Assembly: GCA_009843725.1 (NCBI GenBank)
Contig: VYCX01000148.1
Coordinates: forward strand, 1 to 6,756
Source of the DNA: Boseongicola sp. SB0675_bin_26
GTDB lineage: Bacteria; Pseudomonadota; Alphaproteobacteria; Rhodobacterales; Rhodobacteraceae
Reading direction: 5' to 3'
Length of the DNA stretch: 6,756 nucleotides
The notes below the pieces were generated by a model. That model saw only the letters and a list, made by a program, of their open reading frames with translations. It did not search any database and was not told the DNA's origin. The position numbers and the translations under genes are program-made. Below are positions 1 through 6,522 of the stretch, in pieces (within the stretch, counting starts at the first letter, position 1; the number at the start of each line of letters is the position of its first letter).

Positions 1-151
1 TCAAGTCGGTCGGATCTACGAAACTCTTGAACCCGTTCAGGCGAAGGCGCTTGAAACGCACGGATGTTGCCTCGCAATTGCTTCCGGTCCGCAAAATGTC
101 CGGCGAAGACGCCAAAATGTCAACGACGAACACCAAGGAAAGCGTGACGAC

Positions 152-177
152 CTGCAGTTATCTACAATATATTGCAG
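152..177. promoter_or_regulatory. AT-rich candidate promoter/operator upstream of the dehydratase gene
   Basis: An AT-rich patch in otherwise GC-rich DNA lies 30-55 bp before ATG 207. It contains a perfect 10-bp palindrome, CAATATATTG (165-174), flanked by CTGCA (152-156) and TGCAG (173-177) arms. TACAAT (163-168) could serve as a -10 hexamer, but I see no convincing -35. The position suits a promoter or transcription-factor site for the dehydratase gene and supports the downstream start. This is inference from composition and symmetry only, and no regulator gene is visible. Confidence 0.3.
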
Positions 178-206
178 ATTCCGGGGCATTGTGCAATGTC
201 GCACCG

Positions 207-980
207 ATGTCGGAACCCTTGATCATCACGGACCGGATAGATCCCGCGCGTGCGCAGGCGCTGCTGGCTACGCTGGGAAGGCCTCCTCATGTCAGGCCGG
301 GCGACGTTCTGCCACCGCTCGCGCATTTCGCCTTCTTTTGGGACCCCGTGGCCGAAGCCCGAATCGGACGGGACGGACATGCGAGGCCCGGCGGCCTCAT
401 TCCGGACATGGGCCTGCCAGTTCGCATGTGGGCCGGGGGTCGGCTCGCGTTTCACGCGCCCTTCAGGGCCGGCTTTGCCGCCCGAAAGGTTACGACACTG
501 CACGAAGCCAAGGAAATGCGGGGACGAAGCGGCAGACTTGGACTGGTCACGCTGAAACATGAAATTCATCAGCGCCACGCGCCCGTCATCACCGAAATGC
601 AAGACATTGTCTATCGCGAACCAGGCCCGCTTCCGGACCCGCCCAAGGAATCCGGCAAGGCCAACGAGCGTCACGCCCTCAGGCTTGGGGAAGTCACGCT
701 GTTTCGATATTCCGCGATCACCTTCAACGGGCATCGCATTCACTACGATGTGAACTACTGTCGAGAGGAGGGCTATCCCGGGCTGGTGGTGCACGGGCCG
801 CTTCTGGCAACCCAGCTTGCCTGTCTTGCCGCCGAGCATCTGGGCTCGCTCAAGTCATTCTCGTACCGTGCGACAGCCCCGCTCTTTCTCGGCGACATTG
901 CGTGGAGCTGCCGCACGGGCGACAGGTACTGGGTCGAGGGTCCGAGCAGACGGCGTTGCATGTTGGCGACAGCGACCTGA
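207..980 (+). CDS. FAS1-like / HTD2-type hot-dog dehydratase (mesaconyl-C4-CoA hydratase-like)
   Basis: This predicted 257-aa protein resembles the COG3777/HTD2 family of acyl-CoA hydratases, which includes mesaconyl-C4-CoA and related CoA-ester hydratases. An N-terminal FAS1-like dehydratase half carries a P-x-M-W-A-G-G segment near residues 71-78 and a 'RSGRLGLVTLKHEI' stretch near 107-120. The C-terminal half has the family signature 'FRYSAITFNGHRIHYD' (about 166-181) followed by 'GYPGLVVHGPL' (189-199), with the hot-dog hydratase histidines. I chose ATG 207 because 'DRIDPARAQALLATLGR' is where family similarity begins, and because the translation upstream of it looks non-coding and includes an AT-rich patch. 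The frame stays open to the left edge, so ATG 96 or 117 are alternatives. No good Shine-Dalgarno precedes 207. Family members are usually slightly longer at the N terminus (a W-I-G-R element), so this copy may be a little short. The substrate is unknown: the family is also seen in itaconate, leucine/terpenoid and C5-acid pathways. Family call is firm, reaction is inferred. Confidence 0.82.
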   Translation: MSEPLIITDRIDPARAQALLATLGRPPHVRPGDVLPPLAHFAFFWDPVAEARIGRDGHARPGGLIPDMGLPVRMWAGGRLAFHAPFRAGFAARKVTTLHEAKEMRGRSGRLGLVTLKHEIHQRHAPVITEMQDIVYREPGPLPDPPKESGKANERHALRLGEVTLFRYSAITFNGHRIHYDVNYCREEGYPGLVVHGPLLATQLACLAAEHLGSLKSFSYRATAPLFLGDIAWSCRTGDRYWVEGPSRRRCMLATAT

Positions 981-1054
981 GGAAACCGGCGCACCCCCCG
1001 ATTCCGACGCGCCGTTCGGGCGTCCCGACATTCGCGCGCATCCCATTTGGCACT

Positions 1055-1069
1055 ATCAGGTTGCCTGAT
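1055..1069 (+). terminator. Weak hairpin after the dehydratase gene
   Basis: ATCAGG and CCTGAT form a perfect 6-bp stem around the 3-nt loop TTG, 75 bp past the dehydratase stop and before the brnT promoter region. No T-tract follows, so an intrinsic terminator is doubtful. It could be a minor 3'-end structure. Confidence 0.2.
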
Positions 1070-1092
1070 CTGCCCTGCCCAGACGCACGTGA

Positions 1093-1126
1093 TTGGCTAA
1101 CTACATTGTAGTCATATTTCTATAAT
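1093..1126 (+). promoter_or_regulatory. Candidate brnTA promoter with 13-bp inverted-repeat operator
   Basis: The segment holds ACTACATTGTAGT (1100-1112), a perfect inverted repeat with 6-bp arms around one central base. It lies just downstream of a -35-like TTGGCT (1093-1098). TATTTC (1115-1120, 16-bp spacer) is a possible -10. A perfect TATAAT (1121-1126) overlaps the brnT ATG at 1125. BrnA antitoxins are known to repress their own promoter through a ribbon-helix-helix domain, so the palindrome is a reasonable operator. That assignment is inferred. No Shine-Dalgarno precedes brnT, so a leaderless or near-leaderless transcript is possible. Confidence 0.45.
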
Positions 1127-1427
1127 GACAAAATCGCGCTTCACATGGGATGAGGACAAGAACCTCTCCAACCAGCGCAAGCACGGCCTCAGCTTCGAGG
1201 TCGCCGCCCGTGTGTTTCTTGATCCGCTGCAACTCTCCAGGCAAGATCGCATAGAGGACGGGGAGCAACGCTGGAAAACGATGGGCCAGATCGACGGCCT
1301 GGCTATTGTCTTGGTGGCTCACACCTTCGCGGAAGAAAGGTCAGTGGACGAGCCAGATGAAGTGATTCGCATCATCTCGGCACGGCCTGCAACACGCAGA
1401 GAAAGGAACCGATATGAAGAAGGTTGA
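1125..1427 (+). CDS. brnT: BrnT family type II toxin (RelE-fold ribonuclease)
   Basis: The 100-aa product has the BrnT family layout. An N-terminal 'FTWDEDKN' is followed by 'RKHGLSFEVAARVFLDP' (18-34), 'EQRWKTMGQIDG' (47-58) and a C-terminal 'RIISARPATRRERNRYEE' (82-99). Characterised BrnT proteins are RelE-like ribonucleases that cut RNA and halt growth until bound by BrnA in a 2:2 complex. Length is normal and the frame is intact, so the toxin appears functional. The toxin gene precedes the antitoxin, which is typical of this family. ATG 1125 is the only ATG start that keeps the conserved N terminus: an in-frame stop lies at 1098 and only a rare ATT (1116) intervenes. No Shine-Dalgarno is visible. 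The segment 'AEERSVDEPDE' (69-79) looks somewhat longer than the usual turn before the 'RIISAR' strand. Confidence 0.93.
   Translation: MTKSRFTWDEDKNLSNQRKHGLSFEVAARVFLDPLQLSRQDRIEDGEQRWKTMGQIDGLAIVLVAHTFAEERSVDEPDEVIRIISARPATRRERNRYEEG
1402..1407 (+). promoter_or_regulatory. Ribosome binding site of brnA inside brnT
   Basis: AAAGGA lies 6 nt before ATG 1414, within the last codons of brnT. The antitoxin thus has its own good translation signal while the toxin has none visible, which would favour antitoxin excess from one transcript. Confidence 0.6.
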
Positions 1428-1707
1428 ACATACACTCGACACGCTCCCGCCCTTGACGGAAGCGCAAAGAGGCAGTCGCAAGCCACGGGCAGGGATGCGG
1501 GACGACGAAATCAAGGACGATGACATCCTTGAACTGACAAAGGAACAGTTGACTGAGATGAAGACGGGCACGTTCTACAGGCCCATCAAGAAGCAGATCA
1601 CAACCCGCGTGGATGCGGATGTGCTGGCGTGGCTCAAGTCCAGTGGAAAGGGCTATCAGTCACGCATGAATGCCATCCTCCGGCAGGCGATGCTGAACGC
1701 GAAATGA
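1414..1707 (+). CDS. brnA: BrnA family antitoxin (ribbon-helix-helix repressor)
   Basis: This 97-aa protein is the partner of BrnT. Its acidic, probably flexible N-terminal part (about residues 29-50, 'RDDEIKDDDILELTKEQL') and the 'FYRPIKKQITTRVDADVLAWLKSSGKGYQSRMNAIL' region (about 54-89) match BrnA. The latter is the ribbon-helix-helix: strand KQITTRV, helix DADVLAWLKSSG, turn, helix SRMNAILRQAML. In the known system BrnA neutralises the toxin and represses the shared promoter. The gene overlaps brnT by 14 nt in another frame, consistent with translational coupling, and ends with a TGA just before non-coding DNA. The antitoxin looks complete, so the module is probably intact. A plasmid-maintenance or stress role cannot be told from sequence. 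Confidence 0.92.
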   Translation: MKKVEHTLDTLPPLTEAQRGSRKPRAGMRDDEIKDDDILELTKEQLTEMKTGTFYRPIKKQITTRVDADVLAWLKSSGKGYQSRMNAILRQAMLNAK

Positions 1708-1854
1708 GCTGCACAACGCGGCCACCAGCACGCTTTCGACACCCGTTTCGCGCCTGGTCGGAGACTCCGAACCTGCAACCAGCTCGCCCAGGAGTCGCGG
1801 CGATGACCGGCACGGGCGCCTCTTCGGGCAGGCCGCTCATGCTTCGGGCGCTCT

Positions 1855-1869
1855 CGAATGCAGCATTCG
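1855..1869. repeat. Short inverted repeat between brnA and the convergent mttB-like gene
   Basis: CGAATGC and GCATTCG are perfect 7-bp arms around a single A. As a hairpin this gives 6 bp with a 3-nt loop. It sits in the 216-bp stretch 1708-1923 that separates convergent transcription units. No T-tract is present on either side, so it is at best a weak 3'-end structure. I see no convincing gene in the rest of this interval: the short open frames there have no family resemblance and no start signal. Confidence 0.3.
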
Positions 1870-1923
1870 CCACTGCACCGCTGGCGTGCCAAGCACCAGC
1901 CCTATGCCAGACGGATGCGCACG

Positions 1924-3441
1924 TCAAAAGTGGATCCTGAATTCCTCGCGAACCCGCAGGTCCAGCTCGGCAGGGACCTGAATCTTCGCCTCTGACAGGA
2001 TCCTCTCGATTCTCGCTCGGGCCTCGGACAGAATTTCCGGCCTTTGCGCCTCGTCCCACTCCTTGGGACTCATGCGGTTGCCAAGCACGGGATAGGTGTA
2101 TTCCGTCTGCATCATGCGCAACGTCTGGTCACTGCCCAAGTAGTGACCCGGCCCGCCAAGGCAAACCTCGCGCATGGTCTCGATCGAAACCGTGTCCTCG
2201 TCCACCTCTATCCCACGGACACAACGCAACGCCTGTCCAATGACGTCGTCGTCAAGGACAAGACTCTCGAAGCAGAAGCCCAGAAGCGAAGCCTGCATGC
2301 CGGCGGACTCGTAAACCATGTTCAGTCCCGCAAGCCCCGCCAGCACGGCGCTGATCCCCTGCTCCCATCCGGTCTGGATATCCGGGAGCTTGGAGTCCGC
2401 CATGCCGGCGGCAGCGCCTCCGGGCAATCCGTAGAACCGGTGCATCTGCGCGCAACCGGCCGTAAGCAACGCCTGCTCAGCCGAGCCGCCGGACATTGCA
2501 CCCGTACGAAGATCCGACACGAAGGGCCATGTTCCGAACACCGCCGGGTGCCCCTCGATGATCGAGTTCACGTAGACCACGCCCGCAAGGCATTCGGCAA
2601 CGGCCTGGACGATTGCCGTTGCAATCGGGGCGGGCGCAGTCGCTCCCGCCTGACCTGCGGAAAGGAGCAGCACTGGCATGCCGGCGCGAATGCAGTCTTC
2701 CATCACCATGCAGCTCTCTTCCGCGAACTTCATCGGCGGAACGACAAAGCAGTTCGAGTTGGAGATGAAGGGACGGGCACGCCATTCCGACTCGCCGCCG
2801 GCCAGCATGTGGATCAGCTTGATTGCGGGAGCGACGTTGCCGGGCTCGGAAAACGATGTCCCGATGTGCTTCCTGGTGCCGGCAACGCAGGCATAGATCG
2901 TGTTCAGGTCGAGTTCGAGATTGTCCTCTATGTCACGGCAGACCATCGGGCGCTGGAAGAAGTGGATGTTGTCCAGGTTCTGCACGAGGCGGGCCGCATC
3001 GTGGAGATCCGCCGCCGATGGATTCCGATACTCCTTCGTGAACGGGTCCACGACATGCACCGCCGCCCCGGCCGTGCCATAGTGGACTCGGCTTTCCTCA
3101 AGATGCAGGTCGAATTTCGGATCCCGGCCATGCAGCGTGATGTTGCGCGCCGCCTTTGCCAGCATGTCCTCCACCAGCGCCCTTGAAAACCGGAGGCGTC
3201 CGTCTTCGTCATGCCGCGCACCGGCTGCCGTCATCGCCTCGACGCCGGACGGCGGGGCATCTGCAAGGCCGATCTCTTCCAGGGCGTCAAGAGCCGCATC
3301 GTGAATGCGCTTCACGCCACTCTCGGAAAGCGGCGCATAGCGTCCTCCCTTCATGCCCGGACGCACCGGTCGCAGATCTTCCGCGAGCGGCGCCGCACGG
3401 AGGGCAACGCGCGCGGCGCGGCCTCCCGAACGGCGGCTCAC
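1924..3441 (-). CDS. Trimethylamine methyltransferase (MttB) family protein, non-pyrrolysine
   Basis: The 505-aa product matches the MttB superfamily (COG5598) over its whole length. Recognisable blocks are 'RPVRPGMKGGRYAPLSESGV' (24-43), 'YGTAGAAVHVVDPFTKEYR' (121-139), 'GTSFSEPG' (194-201), 'VVYVNSIIEGHPAVFGTWPFVSDLRTGAMSGGS' (288-320) and 'LPGGAAAGMADSKLPDIQTGWE' (339-360). Archaeal MttB moves a methyl group from trimethylamine to a corrinoid protein and needs pyrrolysine encoded by UAG. This gene has no in-frame TAG and ends in TGA, so it belongs to the larger non-Pyl group, whose characterised members include glycine betaine and other quaternary-amine methyltransferases. GTG 3441 is chosen because it keeps the family-typical 'GGRAARVALRAAPLAEDLRPVRPG' and has GGGGTG 5 nt upstream; ATG 3354 would cut this off. 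It follows the FAD/GcvT gene by 48 nt in the same reading frame. Substrate and methyl acceptor are unknown, and no corrinoid protein is in view. Confidence 0.92.
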   Translation of the reverse strand: MSRRSGGRAARVALRAAPLAEDLRPVRPGMKGGRYAPLSESGVKRIHDAALDALEEIGLADAPPSGVEAMTAAGARHDEDGRLRFSRALVEDMLAKAARNITLHGRDPKFDLHLEESRVHYGTAGAAVHVVDPFTKEYRNPSAADLHDAARLVQNLDNIHFFQRPMVCRDIEDNLELDLNTIYACVAGTRKHIGTSFSEPGNVAPAIKLIHMLAGGESEWRARPFISNSNCFVVPPMKFAEESCMVMEDCIRAGMPVLLLSAGQAGATAPAPIATAIVQAVAECLAGVVYVNSIIEGHPAVFGTWPFVSDLRTGAMSGGSAEQALLTAGCAQMHRFYGLPGGAAAGMADSKLPDIQTGWEQGISAVLAGLAGLNMVYESAGMQASLLGFCFESLVLDDDVIGQALRCVRGIEVDEDTVSIETMREVCLGGPGHYLGSDQTLRMMQTEYTYPVLGNRMSPKEWDEAQRPEILSEARARIERILSEAKIQVPAELDLRVREEFRIHF

Positions 3442-3489
3442 GGCTTCACCCCGTTCGCAGGCAACCGAACCCGGCTCGCTCGTGACATC

Positions 3490-5937
3490 TCAAACCCTCA
3501 CCCTTGCTGCTTTCGGATCATACATCGGTGCAAGGCTGGCCATCGCCTTGACGCGACTTCCCGCAATCTCGATCTCGTACCCCGAAGCCAGCACATCTTC
3601 AGCGCTCTCGCCCTCGCATGGCACGTAACCCATGCCGATCGCGCCGCCCAGCGCATGCCCGTAGTTGGCAGAGGTCACGATGCCCACGATCTCGCCATCC
3701 CGAACCAGGGGCTCGTTGTGAAACAGCACAGGTTCGGGATCCTCAAGCATGAACTGCACGAGGCGACGCCTGAGACCCTCTTCTCTCTTCCTGAGCACGG
3801 CGTCGCGGCCAACGAATGCCTCATTGGCACCGGTCTTGACCGCAAAGCCCAGCCCGGCCTCCAGCACATGGTCCTCGTCGGTGATGTCGTGGCCGAAGTG
3901 ACGGAAGGCCTTTTCAATCCGGCAAGAGTCCATCGCGTGAAGGCCGGCAAGCCTGAGACCGAATTCCTCTCCGGCATCCAGGAGCGTCTCGAAGACATGA
4001 GCGGCCTGGTCGGTCGAGGCGTAGATTTCCCAACCCAGTTCGCCGACATAGGAAATCCGGTGCGCGCGAACGACGCCCATTCCAAGCTCGATTTCCCTGG
4101 CAGCGCCAAAAGGGAACGCCGCGTTCGAGAAATCGTCTGGCGAAACCGCCTGCATCACCTCCCGCGACCGGGGGCCCATGAGGGGGAAGACGGCCTCGGC
4201 GGCAGTGACATCCAGAATGACCGCAACGTCATCCCCAAGATGCCGGCGGAGCCAGGCAAGATCGCGCTGCACGGTGGCCGCGGGAACCACCAGCAGGAAC
4301 GCGGCCTCACCGAGGCGGGTCACCGTCAGGTCGCATTCGATCCCGCCTCGTTCGTTCAGCATCTGGCCGTAGGTTACCGTGCCGGACGGACTGTTCAGGT
4401 CGCCTGCAAAGACGCGTTGAAGGAAGCCCAGCGCTCCGGGACCATCGACACGGATCTTGCCGAAGGAGGACATGTCCAGAAGTCCCACGCCCTCGCGCAT
4501 GGCCATGTGCTCGTCCCTCTGGTTCCGGAACCAGTTCTGGCGCTGCCAGTCGTGGCGGTATTCGCGCTCCTGCCCTTCCCGGGCAAACCAGTTGGCACGC
4601 TCCCATCCGGCCGCCTCCCCAAAGACCGCGCCACGCTCCTCAAGGAGTCCATGGACCGGAGACCGGCGCACCCCGCGTGCCGTTTCGACCTGCCGGAACG
4701 GATAGTGGTCGGCGTAGAGGAGGCCGAGGGATTCGGACACGCGCTCCTTCAGGTACCGCCGGTTGCGCTGAAACGGCTGGGCGCGGCGGACATCAACGTC
4801 CCAGAGATCGAACGGCGCGCGGCCCTCGTCAATCCACTCGGCCAGCGCCATTCCCGCACCGCCGGACGAGACGATGCCGATCGAATTGTAGCCGGCGGCC
4901 ACCCAGTACCCGTCAAGGTCGGGGGCCTCACCCAGATAGTAGCGGTAGTCCGGCGTGAAGCTTTCGGGACCGTTGAAGAAAGTGTGAATGCCCGCGGTCT
5001 GGAAAAGCGGCACGCGATTCATGGCGAGTTCGAGAATCGGCTCGAAGTGCTCGTAGTCCTCCGGCAGCGTATCGAATTCAAAGTCCTCGGGAATGCCGTC
5101 CATTCCCCAAGGCTTCGCCTTGGGTTCGAAAGCCCCAAGCATCATCTTTCCGGCATCGGCCTTGTAGTAGGCGCATTCGTCCGGCACCCGGAGGACGGGC
5201 AGATGCCCGATGCCGTCGACGGGCTCGGTAACGAGGTAGAAGTGCTCGCAGGCATGCAGCGGCAACGTGACCCCGGACCGCGCCGCAAGCTCCCGCGCCC
5301 ACATGCCGCCGCAATTGACGACGATTTCAGCGCTTGTGTGGCCCTGTTCGCCGTCGATCTCCCAATCGACGCCCGTCACCTTCCGGCCGCTCTCGGTGAC
5401 CGCTGTCACCTTTGCGCCTTCCGTGATCTTCACGCCCTTCATCCGCGCGCCCCGAGCCAGCGCCATCGCGATATTGGCCGGATCGCACTGCCCGTCACCC
5501 GGAAGGTGAACGGCGGCCGCCATGTCCCCGACCTCGACGTGGGGATACAACGCCTTGACCTCTTCGGGGCCGACCTCGTTCACCTCGATGCCAAAGGCGC
5601 GGGCGAGCGATGCCTGGCGCCGAACCTCTTCACGCCGGTCCTCCGTCAGGGCGACAGTGAGAGATCCCACCATCCGAAATCCCGTCGCCACGCCCGTCTC
5701 TGCCTCGAGACGCCGGTAGAGATCGGCAGAATACTTGGCGAGCCGGGTCATGTTCTCGTTGGCCCGCAACTGCCCGATCAGCCCGGCCGCATGCCAGGTC
5801 GTGCCGCAGGTCAGCTGCTTGCGCTCCAGGAGCAGGATGTCCGTCCAGCCCCGCTCGGCGAGGTGATAGGCAACCGAGCAGCCGGACACGCCGCCGCCAA
5901 TGATCACGGCACGGGCATGCCTGGGCAGCGCACTCAT
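3490..5937 (-). CDS. FAD-dependent oxidoreductase / GcvT aminomethyltransferase fusion (dimethylglycine or sarcosine dehydrogenase class)
   Basis: This 815-aa protein has the two-part architecture of dimethylglycine/sarcosine dehydrogenases. The N-terminal DAO half begins with a Rossmann motif 'IIGGGVSGCSVAYHLAERG' (12-30). It also carries 'GTTWHAAGL' (45-53), whose histidine (H49) corresponds to the residue that covalently holds FAD in dimethylglycine dehydrogenase, so covalent flavin is likely. The FAD half continues to 'YWVAAGYNSIGIVSSGGAGMALAEWI' (344-369). The GcvT half starts near 475, with 'YGQMLNERGGIECDLTVTR' (523-541), 'ISYVGELGWEIYAS' (628-641) and 'VLEAGLGFAVK' (691-701). It ends with a GcvT_C barrel, '(S)ANYGHALGGAIGMGYV' and 'YDP' (about 756-807). 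Such enzymes oxidise an N-methyl amine and capture the carbon as 5,10-methylene-THF. Length is normal for the class. Start ATG 5937 overlaps the previous stop as ATGA and has GGAG 8 nt upstream. The exact amine substrate is not readable; dimethylglycine, sarcosine or 4-methylaminobutyrate-like substrates are all possible. Confidence 0.93.
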   Translation of the reverse strand: MSALPRHARAVIIGGGVSGCSVAYHLAERGWTDILLLERKQLTCGTTWHAAGLIGQLRANENMTRLAKYSADLYRRLEAETGVATGFRMVGSLTVALTEDRREEVRRQASLARAFGIEVNEVGPEEVKALYPHVEVGDMAAAVHLPGDGQCDPANIAMALARGARMKGVKITEGAKVTAVTESGRKVTGVDWEIDGEQGHTSAEIVVNCGGMWARELAARSGVTLPLHACEHFYLVTEPVDGIGHLPVLRVPDECAYYKADAGKMMLGAFEPKAKPWGMDGIPEDFEFDTLPEDYEHFEPILELAMNRVPLFQTAGIHTFFNGPESFTPDYRYYLGEAPDLDGYWVAAGYNSIGIVSSGGAGMALAEWIDEGRAPFDLWDVDVRRAQPFQRNRRYLKERVSESLGLLYADHYPFRQVETARGVRRSPVHGLLEERGAVFGEAAGWERANWFAREGQEREYRHDWQRQNWFRNQRDEHMAMREGVGLLDMSSFGKIRVDGPGALGFLQRVFAGDLNSPSGTVTYGQMLNERGGIECDLTVTRLGEAAFLLVVPAATVQRDLAWLRRHLGDDVAVILDVTAAEAVFPLMGPRSREVMQAVSPDDFSNAAFPFGAAREIELGMGVVRAHRISYVGELGWEIYASTDQAAHVFETLLDAGEEFGLRLAGLHAMDSCRIEKAFRHFGHDITDEDHVLEAGLGFAVKTGANEAFVGRDAVLRKREEGLRRRLVQFMLEDPEPVLFHNEPLVRDGEIVGIVTSANYGHALGGAIGMGYVPCEGESAEDVLASGYEIEIAGSRVKAMASLAPMYDPKAARVRV

Positions 5938-6389
5938 GGGTACAGCTCCGCAAACCTGGACTTGTATAGCGCGATCATCTCTTCCTCGGTGGCACCGTCG
6001 TCATAGGGCGGGGTCGCAAGGTGGAGCACGCGTTCCGCCCCGATTCGGACGAGATGCGAGATGCGCGTCGACAGTTCGCCCCATGCTTCCTCCCACATCG
6101 GGTAGAGTTCCGCGAATGACGGATCCCGTCTGCCGATAATCGTGGCCGGCCCGCAGACACGCACGCCCTTGCGTCGAAACGGGTCGACGAACACGACTTC
6201 GGCGGACGGCGCTTTGGCGAGATTTCGGCGCGTTCCGGGCGAGCGTATGTCTCCATATGCGATCGCGTCGTCGCCAAGGGCGAGGAACGTGCCCTTCGGC
6301 GCCGCCGCAGGTTCGCCGTCCGGCGTCACGGTGGCAACGATGCCCAAGGGGAACTCCCGGATGATGCGCTGCGCCTCGGCGTCAAGCAT
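5934..6389 (-). CDS. Pyridoxamine 5'-phosphate oxidase (PNPOx)-fold flavin-binding family protein
   Basis: The 151-aa product looks like a small split-barrel PNPOx-like protein. It has 'FPLGIVATVTPDGEPAAAPKGTF' (13-35), then 'SPGTRRNLAKAPSAEVVFVDPFRRKGVRVCGPATII' (50-85), the usual pattern in which a flavin phosphate is held near the R-x-N segment. The C-terminal part contains 'AERVLHLATPPYDDGATEEEM' (118-138). Members bind FMN, F420 or heme and many have no known substrate; true PNPOx activity is not implied. ATG 6389 is chosen because GGGGAGGG lies 6 nt upstream and because homology begins there, although the frame stays open to an ATG at 6512. The stop overlaps the start of the FAD/GcvT gene as ATGA, so the two are probably translated together. 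Its placement between two GcvT-domain genes suggests an accessory redox or one-carbon role, which is inference. Confidence 0.85.
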   Translation of the reverse strand: MLDAEAQRIIREFPLGIVATVTPDGEPAAAPKGTFLALGDDAIAYGDIRSPGTRRNLAKAPSAEVVFVDPFRRKGVRVCGPATIIGRRDPSFAELYPMWEEAWGELSTRISHLVRIGAERVLHLATPPYDDGATEEEMIALYKSRFAELYP

Positions 6390-6522
6390 GGTCAGCCCTC
6401 CCCGACATGCCGCCCGCGGCCGGACAGTCGCGAATTGACCCCGGCGGATGCACATTGGACGATTTCGCGGGCCCGAACCGGCCGTCGAACCTGGCAATCC
6501 GCTTCCTTTCATTCCGCGTCAT
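6382..6522 (-). CDS. Possible 46-aa small protein in the operon, unrecognised
   Basis: A small open frame starts with an ATG that overlaps the stop of the upstream GcvT-domain gene as ATGA. It has GAAAGG 8 nt upstream and ends 8 nt inside the PNPOx-like gene. The product begins MTRNERKRIARFDGRFGPAK and ends in GMSGRADHA. It is rich in Arg/Lys at the N terminus and has one Cys. It has no membrane segment, and I recognise no domain. The translation signals are as good as those of its neighbours and the frame fills the otherwise empty 129-bp gap. Even so, a chance open frame in GC-rich spacer cannot be excluded. The alternative reading is a plain intergenic spacer. Confidence 0.35.
   Translation of the reverse strand: MTRNERKRIARFDGRFGPAKSSNVHPPGSIRDCPAAGGMSGRADHA
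6396..6403 (-). promoter_or_regulatory. Strong ribosome binding site deciding the PNPOx-like start
   Basis: Read on the minus strand this is GGGGAGGG, 6 nt before the ATG at 6389. It is the best Shine-Dalgarno in the window. It argues against the longer open frame that starts at 6512. Confidence 0.7.

Noticed and set aside
27..206. N-terminal extension of the dehydratase to the TTG at 27
   Set aside because: The extra 60 residues look non-coding and unlike the family, and they span the AT-rich promoter-like patch.
162..839. 225-codon minus-strand open frame opposite the dehydratase
   Set aside because: It is antisense to the conserved hot-dog dehydratase motifs and has no family resemblance of its own.
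1634..2059. 141-codon minus-strand open frame spanning the brnA/mttB gap
   Set aside because: It overlaps the 3' ends of two well-supported genes and shows no recognised domain. The part in the gap reads as low-complexity Arg/Ala/Gly-rich translation.
2044..3186. 380-codon plus-strand open frame opposite the mttB-like gene
   Set aside because: It shadows a well-conserved gene, has no recognisable motif, and has the same GC-driven composition as other mirror frames.
1924..3441. Possible pyrrolysine (TAG) readthrough in the MttB-family gene
   Set aside because: The frame has no internal TAG, ends in TGA, and is already full length for the family.
3211..6006. 931-codon open frame on the plus strand opposite the FAD/GcvT gene
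   Set aside because: It is antisense to a gene with clear catalytic and cofactor motifs. Its composition (Arg, His, Pro and Gly rich, no domain) is typical of a mirror frame in GC-rich coding DNA.
6390..6512. N-terminal extension of the PNPOx-like protein to the ATG at 6512
   Set aside because: A strong Shine-Dalgarno immediately before ATG 6389 and the start of family similarity there favour the shorter protein.
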